Notes: generated by a model from the sequence alone, not told the origin. A stretch of DNA of 64,000 bases from ZC4RG29 sp964521255 (GCA_964521255.1 CAZFRM010000001.1:434001-498000); one strand, 5' to 3'. Numbered from the stretch's first letter, positions 14,754 through 24,358 are shown. Translations and numbers: made by a program.

Positions 14754-15446
14754 CTATTTATAAGGATTCGTTGGGCAGGGAATATCATAAAATGTGCGGG
14801 TAATAGAGATGCCTAAAAAGAAATAATTGTCATTATCAAAAGGATTACCGTATTGATAATTTTTTTGGCCCGTATTTTCATCAGAGATGTTATCTAAGTA
14901 ATCAAAAAAAGTTTTCCTCATTCCAAGTTCTAAGGCCAGGTACCACTTTGGGTTAAGAATATATTTAACCCCCACTCCAAAAGGAATAGCTGCCTGAACA
15001 TTGCTATACTCGGCAGGTTTTTGATCCTGGCCAGAGATGCCAAACAATCCAATGCCCGCAAATAAATATGGGGAGAATCTTACAAGGAATTTCTCATCCC
15101 TCCAATTAAGGAAATGATACTCCATAACTGCTGAGGTTTCCAGTAAAAAAATATCAAAGCTTGCATTGCGCCGTTGAGCAAACGCATCTATGGGGTTTCT
15201 CTTGTCATTTGCTGATAATTGCCCGGCCGTTATTCCAGCCCGAAAGCTCACCACTTTGCTTAGATTCGATCGATAGAAGACAGTTGCCGCAGGCCGTGAA
15301 AAAGCAAAATTGTATGTTCTGACAAGGTCACCGGTATAATTAAATGTTCCTAACCCTGCACCCACTTCAGAGCGTTGTGCAAAAAGATCAACTGTTAGCG
15401 TCAGAAGAAAACCAAGAGACAATAAATAACGAAAGCATGATTGCAT
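14754..15446 (-). CDS. DUF6089-like outer membrane beta-barrel protein
   Basis: A 230-residue exported protein: signal peptide (1-23, LTVDLFAQ), then alternating strands typical of a small outer-membrane barrel (EVGAGLGTFNYTGDL, YLFAGIGLFGISG, IPFGVGVKYILNPKWYLALELGMRKTFFDYLDNIS). The motif A(I)PFGVGVK and the pattern D-YLD match the next gene upstream (IPFGVGARFRLNE, FTDYLDDVS), so the two are paralogues. The ATG overlaps the stop of the upstream paralogue by one base (TAATG), implying coupled translation. Function unknown. Confidence 0.78.
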   Translation of the reverse strand: MQSCFRYLLSLGFLLTLTVDLFAQRSEVGAGLGTFNYTGDLVRTYNFAFSRPAATVFYRSNLSKVVSFRAGITAGQLSANDKRNPIDAFAQRRNASFDIFLLETSAVMEYHFLNWRDEKFLVRFSPYLFAGIGLFGISGQDQKPAEYSNVQAAIPFGVGVKYILNPKWYLALELGMRKTFFDYLDNISDENTGQKNYQYGNPFDNDNYFFLGISITRTFYDIPCPTNPYK

Positions 15447-16504
15447 TATCTGAATTTAGCGCGATGGAAAGTTTTTCCTATGATATAACTAAATCGTATA
15501 GTGGTCACTGTGTAAATATCCTTATTGTCTTTGTTACCTCTCCAATTATATTCGGATTCCTGACCATACCCGGGTATTACATTGTAATTGTTCCCGTCTC
15601 TGCCTGTGTACGTCAGGGTATTGGTAGGATTGGTTTCGTTACCCCTATAAGACAGGGCCTTAGCTAATTCGTTGTTTCCGAAAACGCCGAGATCAACATA
15701 ATTCTTACTTACGTCGTCAAGATAGTCTGTAAACAAATAGCGAAATCCAAATTCTACAGAAAGATCAAAAACTTCATTTAAGCGAAAACGCGCACCAACA
15801 CCAAATGGTATAGCGAACTGAATATTTTTATATTCTTTAATCCCATGATTGACATCGCTCTCCAGCAAAGTTGAATGTTGCCCCTCTGTGCCGAGGGGTT
15901 TCAGATTCACCCATTCACCTGCATTGGAAAAAGGATTGCCATTAAGATCAGTAGCTGGTACTTTGGCCTGGGGATTATGATGAAAGCCAGCAAGTCCTGC
16001 GTAAACATAGGGAGTCCAGTTTACGCGACTTATATAGGTAGATTGGTTTTCGAATAAATCAAAAGAAGCTACGACTGACAGTTCCTTAATTCTATTTCTG
16101 AAAGATAAATTGCGCTGGTATCTGAAAACGCCATTCTCAGTGTCCTCCCGGTCTGCTGACTCAGCATCGGAACCCTTTATACCGCCATACATGAATGACC
16201 CCGTGAGCGTATATCTTGGACCAAACCTGTGAGAAAAGGAAAGTCCCCCCGCGGGTTTAGTGAGACCTATATCGGTACTAAATTGACCTGGGCCGGGTGA
16301 TAGGTCTCCATAATAATTCATTGCGTTTAAAGTGACACTTATCATATTATAACGCTTCTCTTTTCCAAATCCCTGTTTTTTACCCCGGTATGACATCATT
16401 CGCTTATTATTCTGCTTTATACGACGACGGGACATCTGTGCATGCGAATCATAGACCAAGCCAACCATGAATGCAAAGGTTAAAAAATAGATGAGTTTCC
16501 TCAT
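15446..16504 (-). CDS. DUF6089-like outer membrane beta-barrel protein, larger paralogue
   Basis: A 352-residue protein with a signal peptide (1-22, DSHAQ) and a short basic stretch (SRRRIKQNNKR). Barrel-like repeats follow: VTLNAMNYYGDLSPG, GGLSFSHRFGPRYTLTGSF, TPYVYAGLAGFHHNP, IPFGVGARFRLNEVFDLSVEFGFRYLFTDYLDDVS. It has a long insert around 190-230 compared with the downstream paralogue. It is the first gene of a probable envelope operon (two barrels, uppS, bamA, ompH, ompH) and lies 58 bp downstream of nadK. No enzymatic motif is seen; a role as an outer-membrane structural or channel protein is inference. Confidence 0.78.
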   Translation of the reverse strand: MRKLIYFLTFAFMVGLVYDSHAQMSRRRIKQNNKRMMSYRGKKQGFGKEKRYNMISVTLNAMNYYGDLSPGPGQFSTDIGLTKPAGGLSFSHRFGPRYTLTGSFMYGGIKGSDAESADREDTENGVFRYQRNLSFRNRIKELSVVASFDLFENQSTYISRVNWTPYVYAGLAGFHHNPQAKVPATDLNGNPFSNAGEWVNLKPLGTEGQHSTLLESDVNHGIKEYKNIQFAIPFGVGARFRLNEVFDLSVEFGFRYLFTDYLDDVSKNYVDLGVFGNNELAKALSYRGNETNPTNTLTYTGRDGNNYNVIPGYGQESEYNWRGNKDNKDIYTVTTIRFSYIIGKTFHRAKFR

Positions 16505-16562
16505 GGCATCAATATGTTAGTAAGCTTCTAAAAATCAATTAACTACAAATGTAGCAAAAAAT

Positions 16563-17438
16563 CTAGTTACGAATGTCCAGTCCCCAATTCAGCTTTTGAC
16601 GCAGCGTTTTGAAATAATGCTGACCCTTGACCTCAATTAAGTTTACTCTGAAATCGGCCTTCACAATTTTCAATTTTACTGTCTCATCTACGGTTGCAAT
16701 TCTCGAATCAAGGGAGATGAGGTATTTTTTACTTCGCCCTTCAACCTCGAAAGTTATTTCACACTGATCTGAAACAACAATTGGCCTTACCGTTAGGTTA
16801 TGCGGGCTTACGGGTGTTATCACAAAATTTCCAGAACGTGGAAATACCAATGGGCCTCCACAACTTAGAGAATATCCAGTAGAGCCTGTGGGAGTTGCCA
16901 CTATTATTCCATCCGACCAATATGAATTAAGCAGCTCACCATCAATGTAAGTGCGCACCGTTATCATTGAAGAGGTATCCTTTTTTACGATGGTGAAATC
17001 ATTTAAAGCAAAATTGAACCCGTCAAACAAATCATGATTAGACTCAAGCTTAAGTACAGCTCGCTTATCTAAACGAAACTCTTTTTTGAAGATTAAGTCA
17101 AGTGCATCTTCAGTTTCTTCGCGACTTATAGTAGCAAGAAATCCAAGCCTGCCAGTGTTTATCCCTAAAATGGGTACCTCTGTTTTTCCTATGTGTGTAA
17201 CGGATTCGAGTAATGTGCCATCTCCACCGATGCTTAAAAAAAGATCAAGGCCTTTTAAGTTGTCACCGGGTTCATAAGTCTTATACTTAAACTTTTTGAA
17301 TGCTGACGACTTGAGATGCTTTTGAAACTTTGAGGAAATAAAAACATCCGATTTGTTATTTGCTAAGATCTCAAGAATCCTTTCAATAAAGGGAGATGAT
17401 TGGCGATTAAATTCTTTACCGTGTACACCAACCTTCAT
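16563..17438 (-). CDS. nadK: NAD kinase
   Basis: A 291-residue enzyme that phosphorylates NAD to NADP. The signature GGDGTLLES (GGDG at 71-74, with catalytic Asp73) is followed by GINTGRLGFLATI. The NAD-binding stretch FALNDFTI and the glycine-rich ATPTGSTGYSLSCGGPLVFP complete the family fingerprint. Length is normal. It is the first of the minus-strand genes leading into the envelope cluster and follows the CBS-domain gene by 39 bp. Confidence 0.96.
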   Translation of the reverse strand: MKVGVHGKEFNRQSSPFIERILEILANNKSDVFISSKFQKHLKSSAFKKFKYKTYEPGDNLKGLDLFLSIGGDGTLLESVTHIGKTEVPILGINTGRLGFLATISREETEDALDLIFKKEFRLDKRAVLKLESNHDLFDGFNFALNDFTIVKKDTSSMITVRTYIDGELLNSYWSDGIIVATPTGSTGYSLSCGGPLVFPRSGNFVITPVSPHNLTVRPIVVSDQCEITFEVEGRSKKYLISLDSRIATVDETVKLKIVKADFRVNLIEVKGQHYFKTLRQKLNWGLDIRN

Positions 17439-17477
17439 GGAATAGCTTGGGGTTATTAGGGAATGAAAGGCAAGATA

Positions 17478-18143
17478 CTAAATATCAAGATAGCGGAGAA
17501 GCATGTCAATCCGCTCTTTTTCGCTACCGATAACCTTCGACTCCTGGTAACGTCCGATAACTTTATAGCTAAAGCGTTCTAATGTTGCTACTATTCTGGA
17601 CATATCGACTTCATTGATCTTTAACGTAAGCCGGATTTTCCCAGGATCCAAGGGATCTTCTTTAACAATACTGCTAAGTATCTTAGCATGGTTCTCTTCT
17701 ATCAGTCTTGAAATTTCAGAAAGGGAATAATCCACTAAGCTCAGCGACAAAACTAAAATTCCTCCAGGTAACTGAACGGCTGCTGTCTGAGCAAACGAGG
17801 TAAGGGTGTCCTGAACCGTGATAACGCCACAATACGTTTGATCATCGTTTAGCACCACAACCATTTGAAGTCTGTTTTCAGCCGCTACTTTTAAAATATC
17901 ATAAAAATGAGAATGCAGTTGTACATAACAATTCTGACCGATTAGGTCAAACTCACCCACTTTTCTTTCAATGTCATTTGTCTCCAGAATAATTTCTTCA
18001 GAAATAAATCCCAGTAATTTATTGCCATCTATAACCGGCATGTGATTGCAGCGAAACTCTTCCATCCACACAATAGCCTTGTGCGCATCATCCGATGCTT
18101 TTAAAGGAGGTATCATGTGATTAATAAGATCTTCAGCAATCAT
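17478..18143 (-). CDS. CBS domain-containing protein
   Basis: A 221-residue cytoplasmic protein with two CBS motifs. The first is at about 1-60 (DLINHMIPPLKASDDAHKAIVWMEEFRCNHMPVID) and the second at about 75-130 (YVQLHSHFYDILKVAAENRLQMVVVLND, YCGVITVQDTL). A C-terminal ACT-like part follows (about 145-215, ILVLSLSLVDYSLSEISRLIEEN, IRLTLKINEVD). CBS pairs usually bind adenosyl ligands and regulate a partner; no partner domain is fused here. It sits between the alpha/beta hydrolase (5 bp) and nadK, so it may sense nucleotide state for NadK; that is speculation. Confidence 0.85.
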   Translation of the reverse strand: MIAEDLINHMIPPLKASDDAHKAIVWMEEFRCNHMPVIDGNKLLGFISEEIILETNDIERKVGEFDLIGQNCYVQLHSHFYDILKVAAENRLQMVVVLNDDQTYCGVITVQDTLTSFAQTAAVQLPGGILVLSLSLVDYSLSEISRLIEENHAKILSSIVKEDPLDPGKIRLTLKINEVDMSRIVATLERFSYKVIGRYQESKVIGSEKERIDMLLRYLDI

Positions 18144-18148
18144 ACTTT

Positions 18149-18901
18149 TTATTCTATCAAAAACTCTTCCACAATTTCGTTAAACTTTTCCGGGTGCTCC
18201 ATCATGGGCGCATGACAGCATTTATCAATAAATTTCAATTCTGAATTCGGTATTAAACGGTTGAACTCATGCGCAACCATCGGTGGTGTAATGGTATCGT
18301 TTAGTCCCCAAACTAATAACGTAGGGACTTTAATATCCTGAATTTCTGAAGCCAGATTATTTCGCTGGGCAGATTTAGCGATGGCTACAATTCTCATACA
18401 TTTCGGAATACTTCTTGTTGTTTCAAATACTTCATCCACCAGTTCTTTCGTTGCCACATTTGGATCGTAAAATGTATACGCAACTCTTTCCTTTACATAA
18501 TCATAACTACCGCGTTTAGGATATGAGCCTCCCATTGAATCTTCAAAAAGCCCGGAACTTCCTGTAAGAATAAGTCGGCTCACTTTCTCAGCATTTTTCA
18601 ATGTATACATCAAAGCGATATGACCACCCAGGCTGTTGCCCATAATTATCAGGTTACTTAATTTCTTGAACTCAACGAAATCTTCAAGAAATTTTCGTAA
18701 ACCATCAAGTCCAGCTTCCTTTATCGGCATTTCATAGAGGGGTAACATTGGAATTACCACCCGGAAGTGTTTCGAAAATCTGTTTACGACGCCTTCCCAG
18801 TTACTTAATGCGCCAAATAATCCGTGCAGCAGTAAGAGTACCGGTCCGTTCCCTTCATCAACAAACTTAAATCCATTCTCCTCTTTTACCATTAATGGCA
18901 T
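18149..18901 (-). CDS. Alpha/beta hydrolase
   Basis: About 250 residues, alpha/beta-hydrolase fold. The oxyanion-hole motif is LLLLHGLFGALSNWE, the nucleophile elbow is MGNSLGGHIA, the acid is in LLVWGLNDTITPP and the histidine is in DKCCHAPMMEHPEKF. I start at the ATG at 18901 (MPLMVKEENGFKF); an in-frame ATG at 18934 adds eleven residues of unlikely sequence. It has no signal peptide. It may be co-transcribed with the CBS gene (5-bp gap). Substrate unknown; the closest visible resemblance is to small esterases of the MhpC/BioH type. Confidence 0.88.
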   Translation of the reverse strand: MPLMVKEENGFKFVDEGNGPVLLLLHGLFGALSNWEGVVNRFSKHFRVVIPMLPLYEMPIKEAGLDGLRKFLEDFVEFKKLSNLIIMGNSLGGHIALMYTLKNAEKVSRLILTGSSGLFEDSMGGSYPKRGSYDYVKERVAYTFYDPNVATKELVDEVFETTRSIPKCMRIVAIAKSAQRNNLASEIQDIKVPTLLVWGLNDTITPPMVAHEFNRLIPNSELKFIDKCCHAPMMEHPEKFNEIVEEFLIE

Positions 18902-18987
18902 ACCGCGTTCAGATTTTATCCTATAGGTAAACAAAAAAAAATAAAATAAAAATCGCGAATGCTTTTTTGTAACAAGTCACAACCTTT

Positions 18988-19491
18988 TCACTTATTAAAA
19001 ACATCACCGAAAAAAGGAACAACTGTACCAATCCAGGAAGTTATAGTTGGCGCCACATCACCAATTAGCGGACTTAATTTTGAGTGGTCAGTAAGATTTG
19101 AAAAAAAGCTCAACTCCATTGAGTCCGCAATCCAAATAAAAACACTGATCATAAATATTATTTTGACCATACCGACCAACGCTCCCATTGCCTGATCTAT
19201 CCTCCCGAGAAATGATTTGCTTATGGAGGCCTTTATTAATTTTCCAAGAAGGGAGACAACTATAACAATAATTACAAAGACAACGCCGAAGGCAACATAG
19301 GGTAATAAACTTTGATTCACATCGAATCGGGATCCAAGTAATAACATTGCCTGTCCCAAAAGTTTAAAGCCAGCCAATACGCCAAGGAAAATAGCAATCA
19401 ACGAAATCACTTCCATCAGGAAACCTTCACGATAACCACCGATCGCTCCGAATAAAATGACAACAGCTAATATGATGTCAACCCAGTTCAT
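18988..19491 (-). CDS. CvpA family membrane protein
   Basis: A 167-residue protein with four hydrophobic helices (about 1-25, 28-50, 64-90 and 100-125). It has the CvpA start MNWVDIILAVVILFGAIGGYREGFL, including the conserved GGYREGF turn, and a further RIDQAMGALVGMVK. CvpA proteins are inner-membrane proteins of unclear function, linked to colicin V production and bile or envelope stress. The ATG overlaps the upstream gatB/yqeY-like stop by 4 bp (ATGA), so translation is probably coupled. Confidence 0.9.
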   Translation of the reverse strand: MNWVDIILAVVILFGAIGGYREGFLMEVISLIAIFLGVLAGFKLLGQAMLLLGSRFDVNQSLLPYVAFGVVFVIIVIVVSLLGKLIKASISKSFLGRIDQAMGALVGMVKIIFMISVFIWIADSMELSFFSNLTDHSKLSPLIGDVAPTITSWIGTVVPFFGDVFNK

Positions 19492-19940
19492 GTTGAAAGT
19501 AATTTTTTAACAATCTCAGATACAACTTTTCCATCTGCCTTGCCCGCAAATGTTTTAGTGGCCAATCCCATCACTTTACCCATATCTTGCGGACCCTTGG
19601 CGCCAACTTGCGCGATTATTTTTTGAATCTCTTGTGTTAGCTCCGTTTCAGAAAGTTGTTTTGGAAGATAGCGGTTTATAACCTCCATTTGAAAAAGTTC
19701 TTTATCCGCCAAATCTTTTCGTGACTGCTGTAAGAATATATCAGCTGATTCCTTTCTTTGTTTGGAGGCTTTCATTAAAATTTTCATCTCAACATCATTT
19801 GTAAGCTCTCCCGTACCTCCTTTATCCGTTTCAGCAAGTAAGATCATAGACTTAATGCCGCGCAAAGCTTCCAGCTCTTCCTTTCTTTTACCGAGCATTG
19901 CACTTTTTATATCACTATCAATTTGTTGTTTTAAACTCAT
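19488..19940 (-). CDS. GatB/YqeY domain-containing protein
   Basis: A 150-residue protein, the YqeY-type stand-alone version of the tRNA-binding tail of GatB. It has MSLKQQIDSDIKSAMLGKRKEELEALRGIKS, then KQRKESADIFLQQSRKDLADKELFQMEVINRYLPKQLSETEL, then KGPQDMGKVMGLATKTFAGKADGKVVSEIVKKLL. Both helical bundles are intact. The tail may help the amidotransferase or another tRNA-linked process; no function is proven. It is divergent from pdxJ, with 46 bp between the two starts. Confidence 0.93.
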   Translation of the reverse strand: MSLKQQIDSDIKSAMLGKRKEELEALRGIKSMILLAETDKGGTGELTNDVEMKILMKASKQRKESADIFLQQSRKDLADKELFQMEVINRYLPKQLSETELTQEIQKIIAQVGAKGPQDMGKVMGLATKTFAGKADGKVVSEIVKKLLST

Positions 19941-19986
19941 ATCAATTTTTCATTTGTATTTTTGAAATCATTTTAAATCATTCACC

Positions 19987-20700
19987 GTGACTCGTCTCAG
20001 CGTCAATATTAACAAATTTGCTACACTCCGAAACGCGCGGGGAGGAAATAATCCCGATGTAATAAAGGCTGCGTCAGATTGCGAAAGATTTGGCGCACAG
20101 GGTATAACTGTACATCCACGGCCTGATGAACGCCACATTCGTTATGCAGACGTTACGATTTTAAAGAATGTTGTTAAATCAGAATTCAACATTGAAGGTT
20201 TTCCTGATAAGCGATATTTAAAAATAATCCAGGAAGTAAAACCAGCGCAGGCTACACTTGTACCCGATGCGCCTGATGCCATCACATCTAATGCAGGGTG
20301 GGACACAATAAATAATCAAACACTACTGACGGAATTAATAAAAGAAATTAAGTCGCACGGTGTACGTGTTTCCGTTTTTGTTGATCCTGTTCCCCGTATG
20401 ATCGAGGGTGCCGCTAAAACAGGCGCAGACCGGATTGAACTGTATACTGAACCTTATGCACGTGAATTTCTTCTCAATAAGGAAGTTGCTGTAAAACCTT
20501 ATGTTGAATGCTCCATCCTGGCTAACAAGTTAGGCTTGGGTGTAAATGCCGGTCATGATCTTGACCTGAACAATTTACCTTTCTTAAAAAAATCTTTACC
20601 TCACCTGGATGAGGTCTCTATTGGTCATGCGCTCGTTTGTGATGCACTCTATTTTGGCCTGGAGAACACTATTCAGCTCTACCTGAAAGCTTTGAAATAA
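19987..20700 (+). CDS. pdxJ: Pyridoxine 5'-phosphate synthase
   Basis: A 237-residue TIM-barrel enzyme that condenses 1-deoxy-D-xylulose 5-phosphate with 3-amino-2-oxopropyl phosphate to make pyridoxine 5'-phosphate (DXP-dependent vitamin B6 route). Visible signatures are LSVNINKFATLRNARGG, FGAQGITVHPRPDERHIRYAD, DPVPRMIEGAAKTGADRIELYTEPYA and LGVNAGHDLDLNNL. The start codon is GTG. It lies next to glyA, whose product needs PLP. Confidence 0.96.
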   Translation: MTRLSVNINKFATLRNARGGNNPDVIKAASDCERFGAQGITVHPRPDERHIRYADVTILKNVVKSEFNIEGFPDKRYLKIIQEVKPAQATLVPDAPDAITSNAGWDTINNQTLLTELIKEIKSHGVRVSVFVDPVPRMIEGAAKTGADRIELYTEPYAREFLLNKEVAVKPYVECSILANKLGLGVNAGHDLDLNNLPFLKKSLPHLDEVSIGHALVCDALYFGLENTIQLYLKALK

Positions 20701-20739
20701 ATAAGGCTCTTTTTATAAATAAACTATTAGTAACCGACC

Positions 20740-20771
20740 TTTAGTTATTCTCTTGGTCTTCACTATTTTTG
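20740..20771 (+). promoter_or_regulatory. Probable promoter of glyA
   Basis: TTTA at 20740-20743, a 20-bp spacer, then TATTTTTG at 20764-20771. This fits the Bacteroidota pattern with one mismatch in the -33 element. It lies 27 bp before the glyA ATG. Confidence 0.5.
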
Positions 20772-20798
20772 CCCGACTTTAAACCCCTGTTTTAACAA

Positions 20799-22070
20799 AT
20801 GAAACGCGACAAAATAATCTTTGACCTTATTGAAAAAGAAAAGCATCGTCAACAAAGCGGAATTGAGCTTATAGCTTCGGAGAATTTTACCTCGCCTCAG
20901 GTAATGAAAGCAATGGGAACCGTTCTTACGAATAAATATGCTGAAGGTCTCCCCGGCAAACGTTATTATGGCGGATGTGAAGTGGTAGATGAAATTGAAC
21001 AACTCGCTATTGACAGGGCTAAAGAATTATTTGGAGCAGAATGGGCAAATGTTCAGCCGCACTCAGGGGCACAGGCAAACGCTGCTGTAATGTTGGCTTG
21101 CTTAAAGCCTGGTGATAAAATTCTGGGTTTTGACCTGTCGCATGGGGGCCATCTCACGCATGGATCACCGGTTAATTTTTCCGGTAAACTTTATCAGCCA
21201 ACATTTTATGGGGTTGAGGAGGAAACAGGTACAATCGATTTTGACAAAGTAATACAAATAGCGCAACGCGAGAACCCAAAGATGATTATCTGTGGGGCGT
21301 CAGCATACAGCCGTGATTGGGATTATAAAAAACTTCGTGAGGCTGCAGATAGTGTTGGTGCAATCCTGCTGGCGGATATTTCACACCCTGCAGGGCTTAT
21401 TGCTCGTGGGTTATTGAGCGACCCGATGGAATACTGCCATGTTGTTACCACTACTACACACAAAACGCTTCGCGGGCCAAGAGGAGGGATGATTTTAGTT
21501 GGAAAGAATTTTGACAACCCCTGGGGCTTAAAAACTCCTAAGGGAGAAATTAGAAAAATAACTTCCATTCTGGATTCAGGTGTATTTCCAGGCACCCAGG
21601 GAGGGCCACTTGAACACGTTATTGCAGCGAAAGCTGTATCCTTTCTGGAAGCACTTTCAGATGATTACCTTGACTACGTTGTTCAGGTTGCCAAGAATGC
21701 AAAAGCAATGGCAGAAGCATTTACAGGTAAAGGTTATAAAATTATTTCCGGTGGAACTGACAATCACCTTATGCTGATTGATCTGCGTTCGAAAAATCTA
21801 ACGGGTAAGCAAGCGGAAGAAGCCCTGGTTCAGGCCGATATAACAATCAACAAAAACATGGTTCCGTTTGATACACAGTCACCCATGGTTACATCGGGTA
21901 TGCGCATCGGCACACCTGCTGTTACATCAAGGGGAGTAAAAGAAAAGGACATTGTGAAAATTGCAGACCTGATTGATGAGGCGCTGCAAAAACCTGCTGA
22001 TCAAAAACATTTGAAATCGTTAAAGAAAAAAGTTAATCGTTTCATGGAAAAGTTTCCACTTTACGCTTAA
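20799..22070 (+). CDS. glyA: Serine hydroxymethyltransferase
   Basis: A 423-residue PLP enzyme that interconverts serine and glycine with tetrahydrofolate and feeds one-carbon metabolism. The start has IELIASENFTSPQVMKAMG and KYAEGLPGKRYYGGCE. The PLP lysine is Lys222 in VTTTTHKTLRGPRGG. The aspartate and histidine of the cofactor pocket lie in LADISHPAGL. Length and all core motifs are normal. Its own promoter is predicted in the 98-bp gap after pdxJ. Confidence 0.97.
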   Translation: MKRDKIIFDLIEKEKHRQQSGIELIASENFTSPQVMKAMGTVLTNKYAEGLPGKRYYGGCEVVDEIEQLAIDRAKELFGAEWANVQPHSGAQANAAVMLACLKPGDKILGFDLSHGGHLTHGSPVNFSGKLYQPTFYGVEEETGTIDFDKVIQIAQRENPKMIICGASAYSRDWDYKKLREAADSVGAILLADISHPAGLIARGLLSDPMEYCHVVTTTTHKTLRGPRGGMILVGKNFDNPWGLKTPKGEIRKITSILDSGVFPGTQGGPLEHVIAAKAVSFLEALSDDYLDYVVQVAKNAKAMAEAFTGKGYKIISGGTDNHLMLIDLRSKNLTGKQAEEALVQADITINKNMVPFDTQSPMVTSGMRIGTPAVTSRGVKEKDIVKIADLIDEALQKPADQKHLKSLKKKVNRFMEKFPLYA

Positions 22071-22115
22071 CATAAAAAAATTGTATAGTCATATTGTCAT
22101 CCCACTAAGAAGCGA

Positions 22116-22955
22116 ATGAAAGACGAAGAAAGGGAAATGTCATTTCTCGATCACCTCGAGGAGCTACGTTGGCATGTAGTAAGATCGCTTTTTGCTATTC
22201 TTATTTTCACCATTGCATCATTTATAGGCGCTAAATGGATTTTTCAGAATATAATTTTTGCCGTAGGTGAGCCTGACTTTATCACGTTTCAGTGGTTGTG
22301 CAAGCTGGGCCATATTACGGGTTTCGGGGAAACACTTTGCGTCACCGAAATTCCCTTTAAAATACAGAGCCGCTACATGATGGGGCAATTCACCATGCAC
22401 ATTACTTCTTCCTTTATCATGGGATTAATTTTTGCATTCCCCTACATAGCTTTTGAGATCTGGCGATTTATCAGGCCCGGGTTACATTCAAATGAACGCA
22501 AATATTCCCGTGGTGCTGTCTTTTCTATTTCCCTTTTGTTTTTTATGGGTGTTTGCTTTGGTTATTATGTTATGTCCCCGCTTGCGGTATACTTTTTATC
22601 CAGTTATCAAATAAGTGATGTGATATCAAACGAATTTGATATCACCTCTTATGTTTCTACCATTGCAACACTTGTATTAGGCAGTGGCATCTTATTTCAA
22701 CTACCTGTTGTAATTTATTTCCTTACACAAATCGGGATGGTAACACCTAAGTTCCTCAGGCAATACCGAAAGCATGCGATTGTGATAATCCTGGTAATAG
22801 CAGCTATCATCACTCCTCCAGATCCGCTAAGCCAAACGCTTATTGGTATCCCGCTTATATTGCTTTATGAATTCAGCATTTTTATTTCTGCTATAGTCGT
22901 GAGAAGAAAAGCCCGGGAAGAAGCCGAGGAATTGGCTAAAGAGCAGTCGGCCTGA
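22116..22955 (+). CDS. tatC: Sec-independent protein translocase subunit TatC
   Basis: A 279-residue, six-helix membrane protein, the receptor for twin-arginine signal peptides. The N-terminal cytoplasmic signature EMSFLDHLEELRWHVVRSL and the FEIWRFIRPGLHSNERKY motif after TM2 are intact. The later helices include FLRQYRKHAIVIILVIAAIITPPDPLSQ. The C-terminal tail is charged (RRKAREEAEELAKEQ). No tatA/B gene is visible in this window. It converges with the membrane-protein gene ending at 22964. Confidence 0.96.
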   Translation: MKDEEREMSFLDHLEELRWHVVRSLFAILIFTIASFIGAKWIFQNIIFAVGEPDFITFQWLCKLGHITGFGETLCVTEIPFKIQSRYMMGQFTMHITSSFIMGLIFAFPYIAFEIWRFIRPGLHSNERKYSRGAVFSISLLFFMGVCFGYYVMSPLAVYFLSSYQISDVISNEFDITSYVSTIATLVLGSGILFQLPVVIYFLTQIGMVTPKFLRQYRKHAIVIILVIAAIITPPDPLSQTLIGIPLILLYEFSIFISAIVVRRKAREEAEELAKEQSA

Positions 22956-22963
22956 TTTCGTAT

Positions 22964-24358
22964 CTAACGGATGGAATATTTTCCGTTGTTATCTGTGAAG
23001 TATTTTTTTTTCATTTCTGGTGAGCGTTCAAAAAAAATCTTCATGTGCTGTTCGGGGTCTACAATATACTCTGGCGGGTCTTTTTCCAATCCCTTATAAA
23101 TTTGAACAACGTTTTCATAGTAGTCGGCATTCGTAAAAATCTTCCTGGAAAGCTCCCAGTTTAGAAACGGTGTGGCAAGTTTACTGTTCATAAAATAAGA
23201 AAGATCATCGCTGAGCACAAGTATTCGTTTGCCTTCAAAGCCTTTGTCGCGTGACTCGGGAACATTAAGGGTATGGTAATTAACGCTTTCAACGTAGCCG
23301 CTACGTGATGCATAATTCATGGCTAATAATCCAAGCAGCAAAAACCAAATGCTTAACTCTGCTAACAATTTACGTTGAATGGATAAAAAAAAATGCGTCA
23401 AAAAAAATGAAAATGCAGGGATTACTGCAATTAGACTTTGAGGGCGCAAATCTTTCGAATACAACGCCAGCGCGACGGAAAAGATGACCCAGATAAACAT
23501 ACTTTGCAAAACCTGCGACTGATATTTAGTTAATCTTGTCTCCCTTGTTACGATAAATAATGATACCAGGAAAAATACCAGTGGAATGATGCCAACCGTC
23601 AGCAAAGTCCTGATACTTGTGTAGTGGTTTGAAACAAAGGAAAGATTTGGCGCATAATAAAAAGTTAAAAGCCATTCCACCTCGCCCATTAGAAAGTAGA
23701 CGCAGATCAGCAACAAATGCGGCAGCGCAAATCCAACTACCAGCAATAATAAAATACGCAAGTCACGACGAGAATAAAAAACTAATGCAAAGATCGCGGC
23801 AAGCAAAAAAACGGAATAAGCAAAACTGCATAATGAAGCAAGGCTAATAAACAATCCCAATCCGAGGACTGTGTCGTCGCGTTGTGCCCGAAATTCCAGC
23901 TCCTTAAACAAAGTATTAATTGCAAGAAGCAAAAAAACAGCGCCAATCAACTCTCCTGTCAATGCAATAGTATCATAAGAAAAAGCAAAGAGTGAAATGA
24001 AAAACAAGCCAGGCAGGTAAGTACTATCTGAAAACACCTTGCGATTGATGCACATTATTGCCATAAAGGCTGCCTGAATAAAAATTATTATAAACGCAAG
24101 GATATGCCGGGCCATAAGGTTTCTGCCAAACAACAGGTCAATGAATCCATAAAACCAGCAGGTAAGCGGTGCGGTTGAATCTACCAGCTCAGAATAGGGC
24201 ATGCTGCCTTCACGGATTTTTTCACCAACAATAAAACTCTTTAACTCAGGAAAAGTGACAGGAGGAGTGTCAAGGAGAGTCGGCAGAAACATAATCAAAC
24301 CAATCACTAAAACACCGAGTAACCGGTACGGATCGTTGAGGCGAAAGTAGCGAAGCAA
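22964..24358 (-). CDS. Multi-pass membrane protein of unknown function (GT-C-like)
   Basis: A 464-residue protein with about ten hydrophobic helices, then a soluble C-terminal part (about 375-464). The first periplasmic-type loop has EKIREGSMPYSELVDSTAPLTCWFYGF, similar in position to the first loop of GT-C/PMT-like glycosyltransferases (acidic residue after TM1). I do not recognise a defined family. The gene lies convergent to tatC (8-bp gap) and divergent from rbfA. A role in lipid-linked sugar or lipid A modification is possible but not shown. Confidence 0.6.
   Translation of the reverse strand: MLRYFRLNDPYRLLGVLVIGLIMFLPTLLDTPPVTFPELKSFIVGEKIREGSMPYSELVDSTAPLTCWFYGFIDLLFGRNLMARHILAFIIIFIQAAFMAIMCINRKVFSDSTYLPGLFFISLFAFSYDTIALTGELIGAVFLLLAINTLFKELEFRAQRDDTVLGLGLFISLASLCSFAYSVFLLAAIFALVFYSRRDLRILLLLVVGFALPHLLLICVYFLMGEVEWLLTFYYAPNLSFVSNHYTSIRTLLTVGIIPLVFFLVSLFIVTRETRLTKYQSQVLQSMFIWVIFSVALALYSKDLRPQSLIAVIPAFSFFLTHFFLSIQRKLLAELSIWFLLLGLLAMNYASRSGYVESVNYHTLNVPESRDKGFEGKRILVLSDDLSYFMNSKLATPFLNWELSRKIFTNADYYENVVQIYKGLEKDPPEYIVDPEQHMKIFFERSPEMKKKYFTDNNGKYSIR

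Noticed and set aside
15344..15667. 107-codon plus-strand frame
   Set aside because: Antisense across the junction of two paralogous barrel genes; no support.
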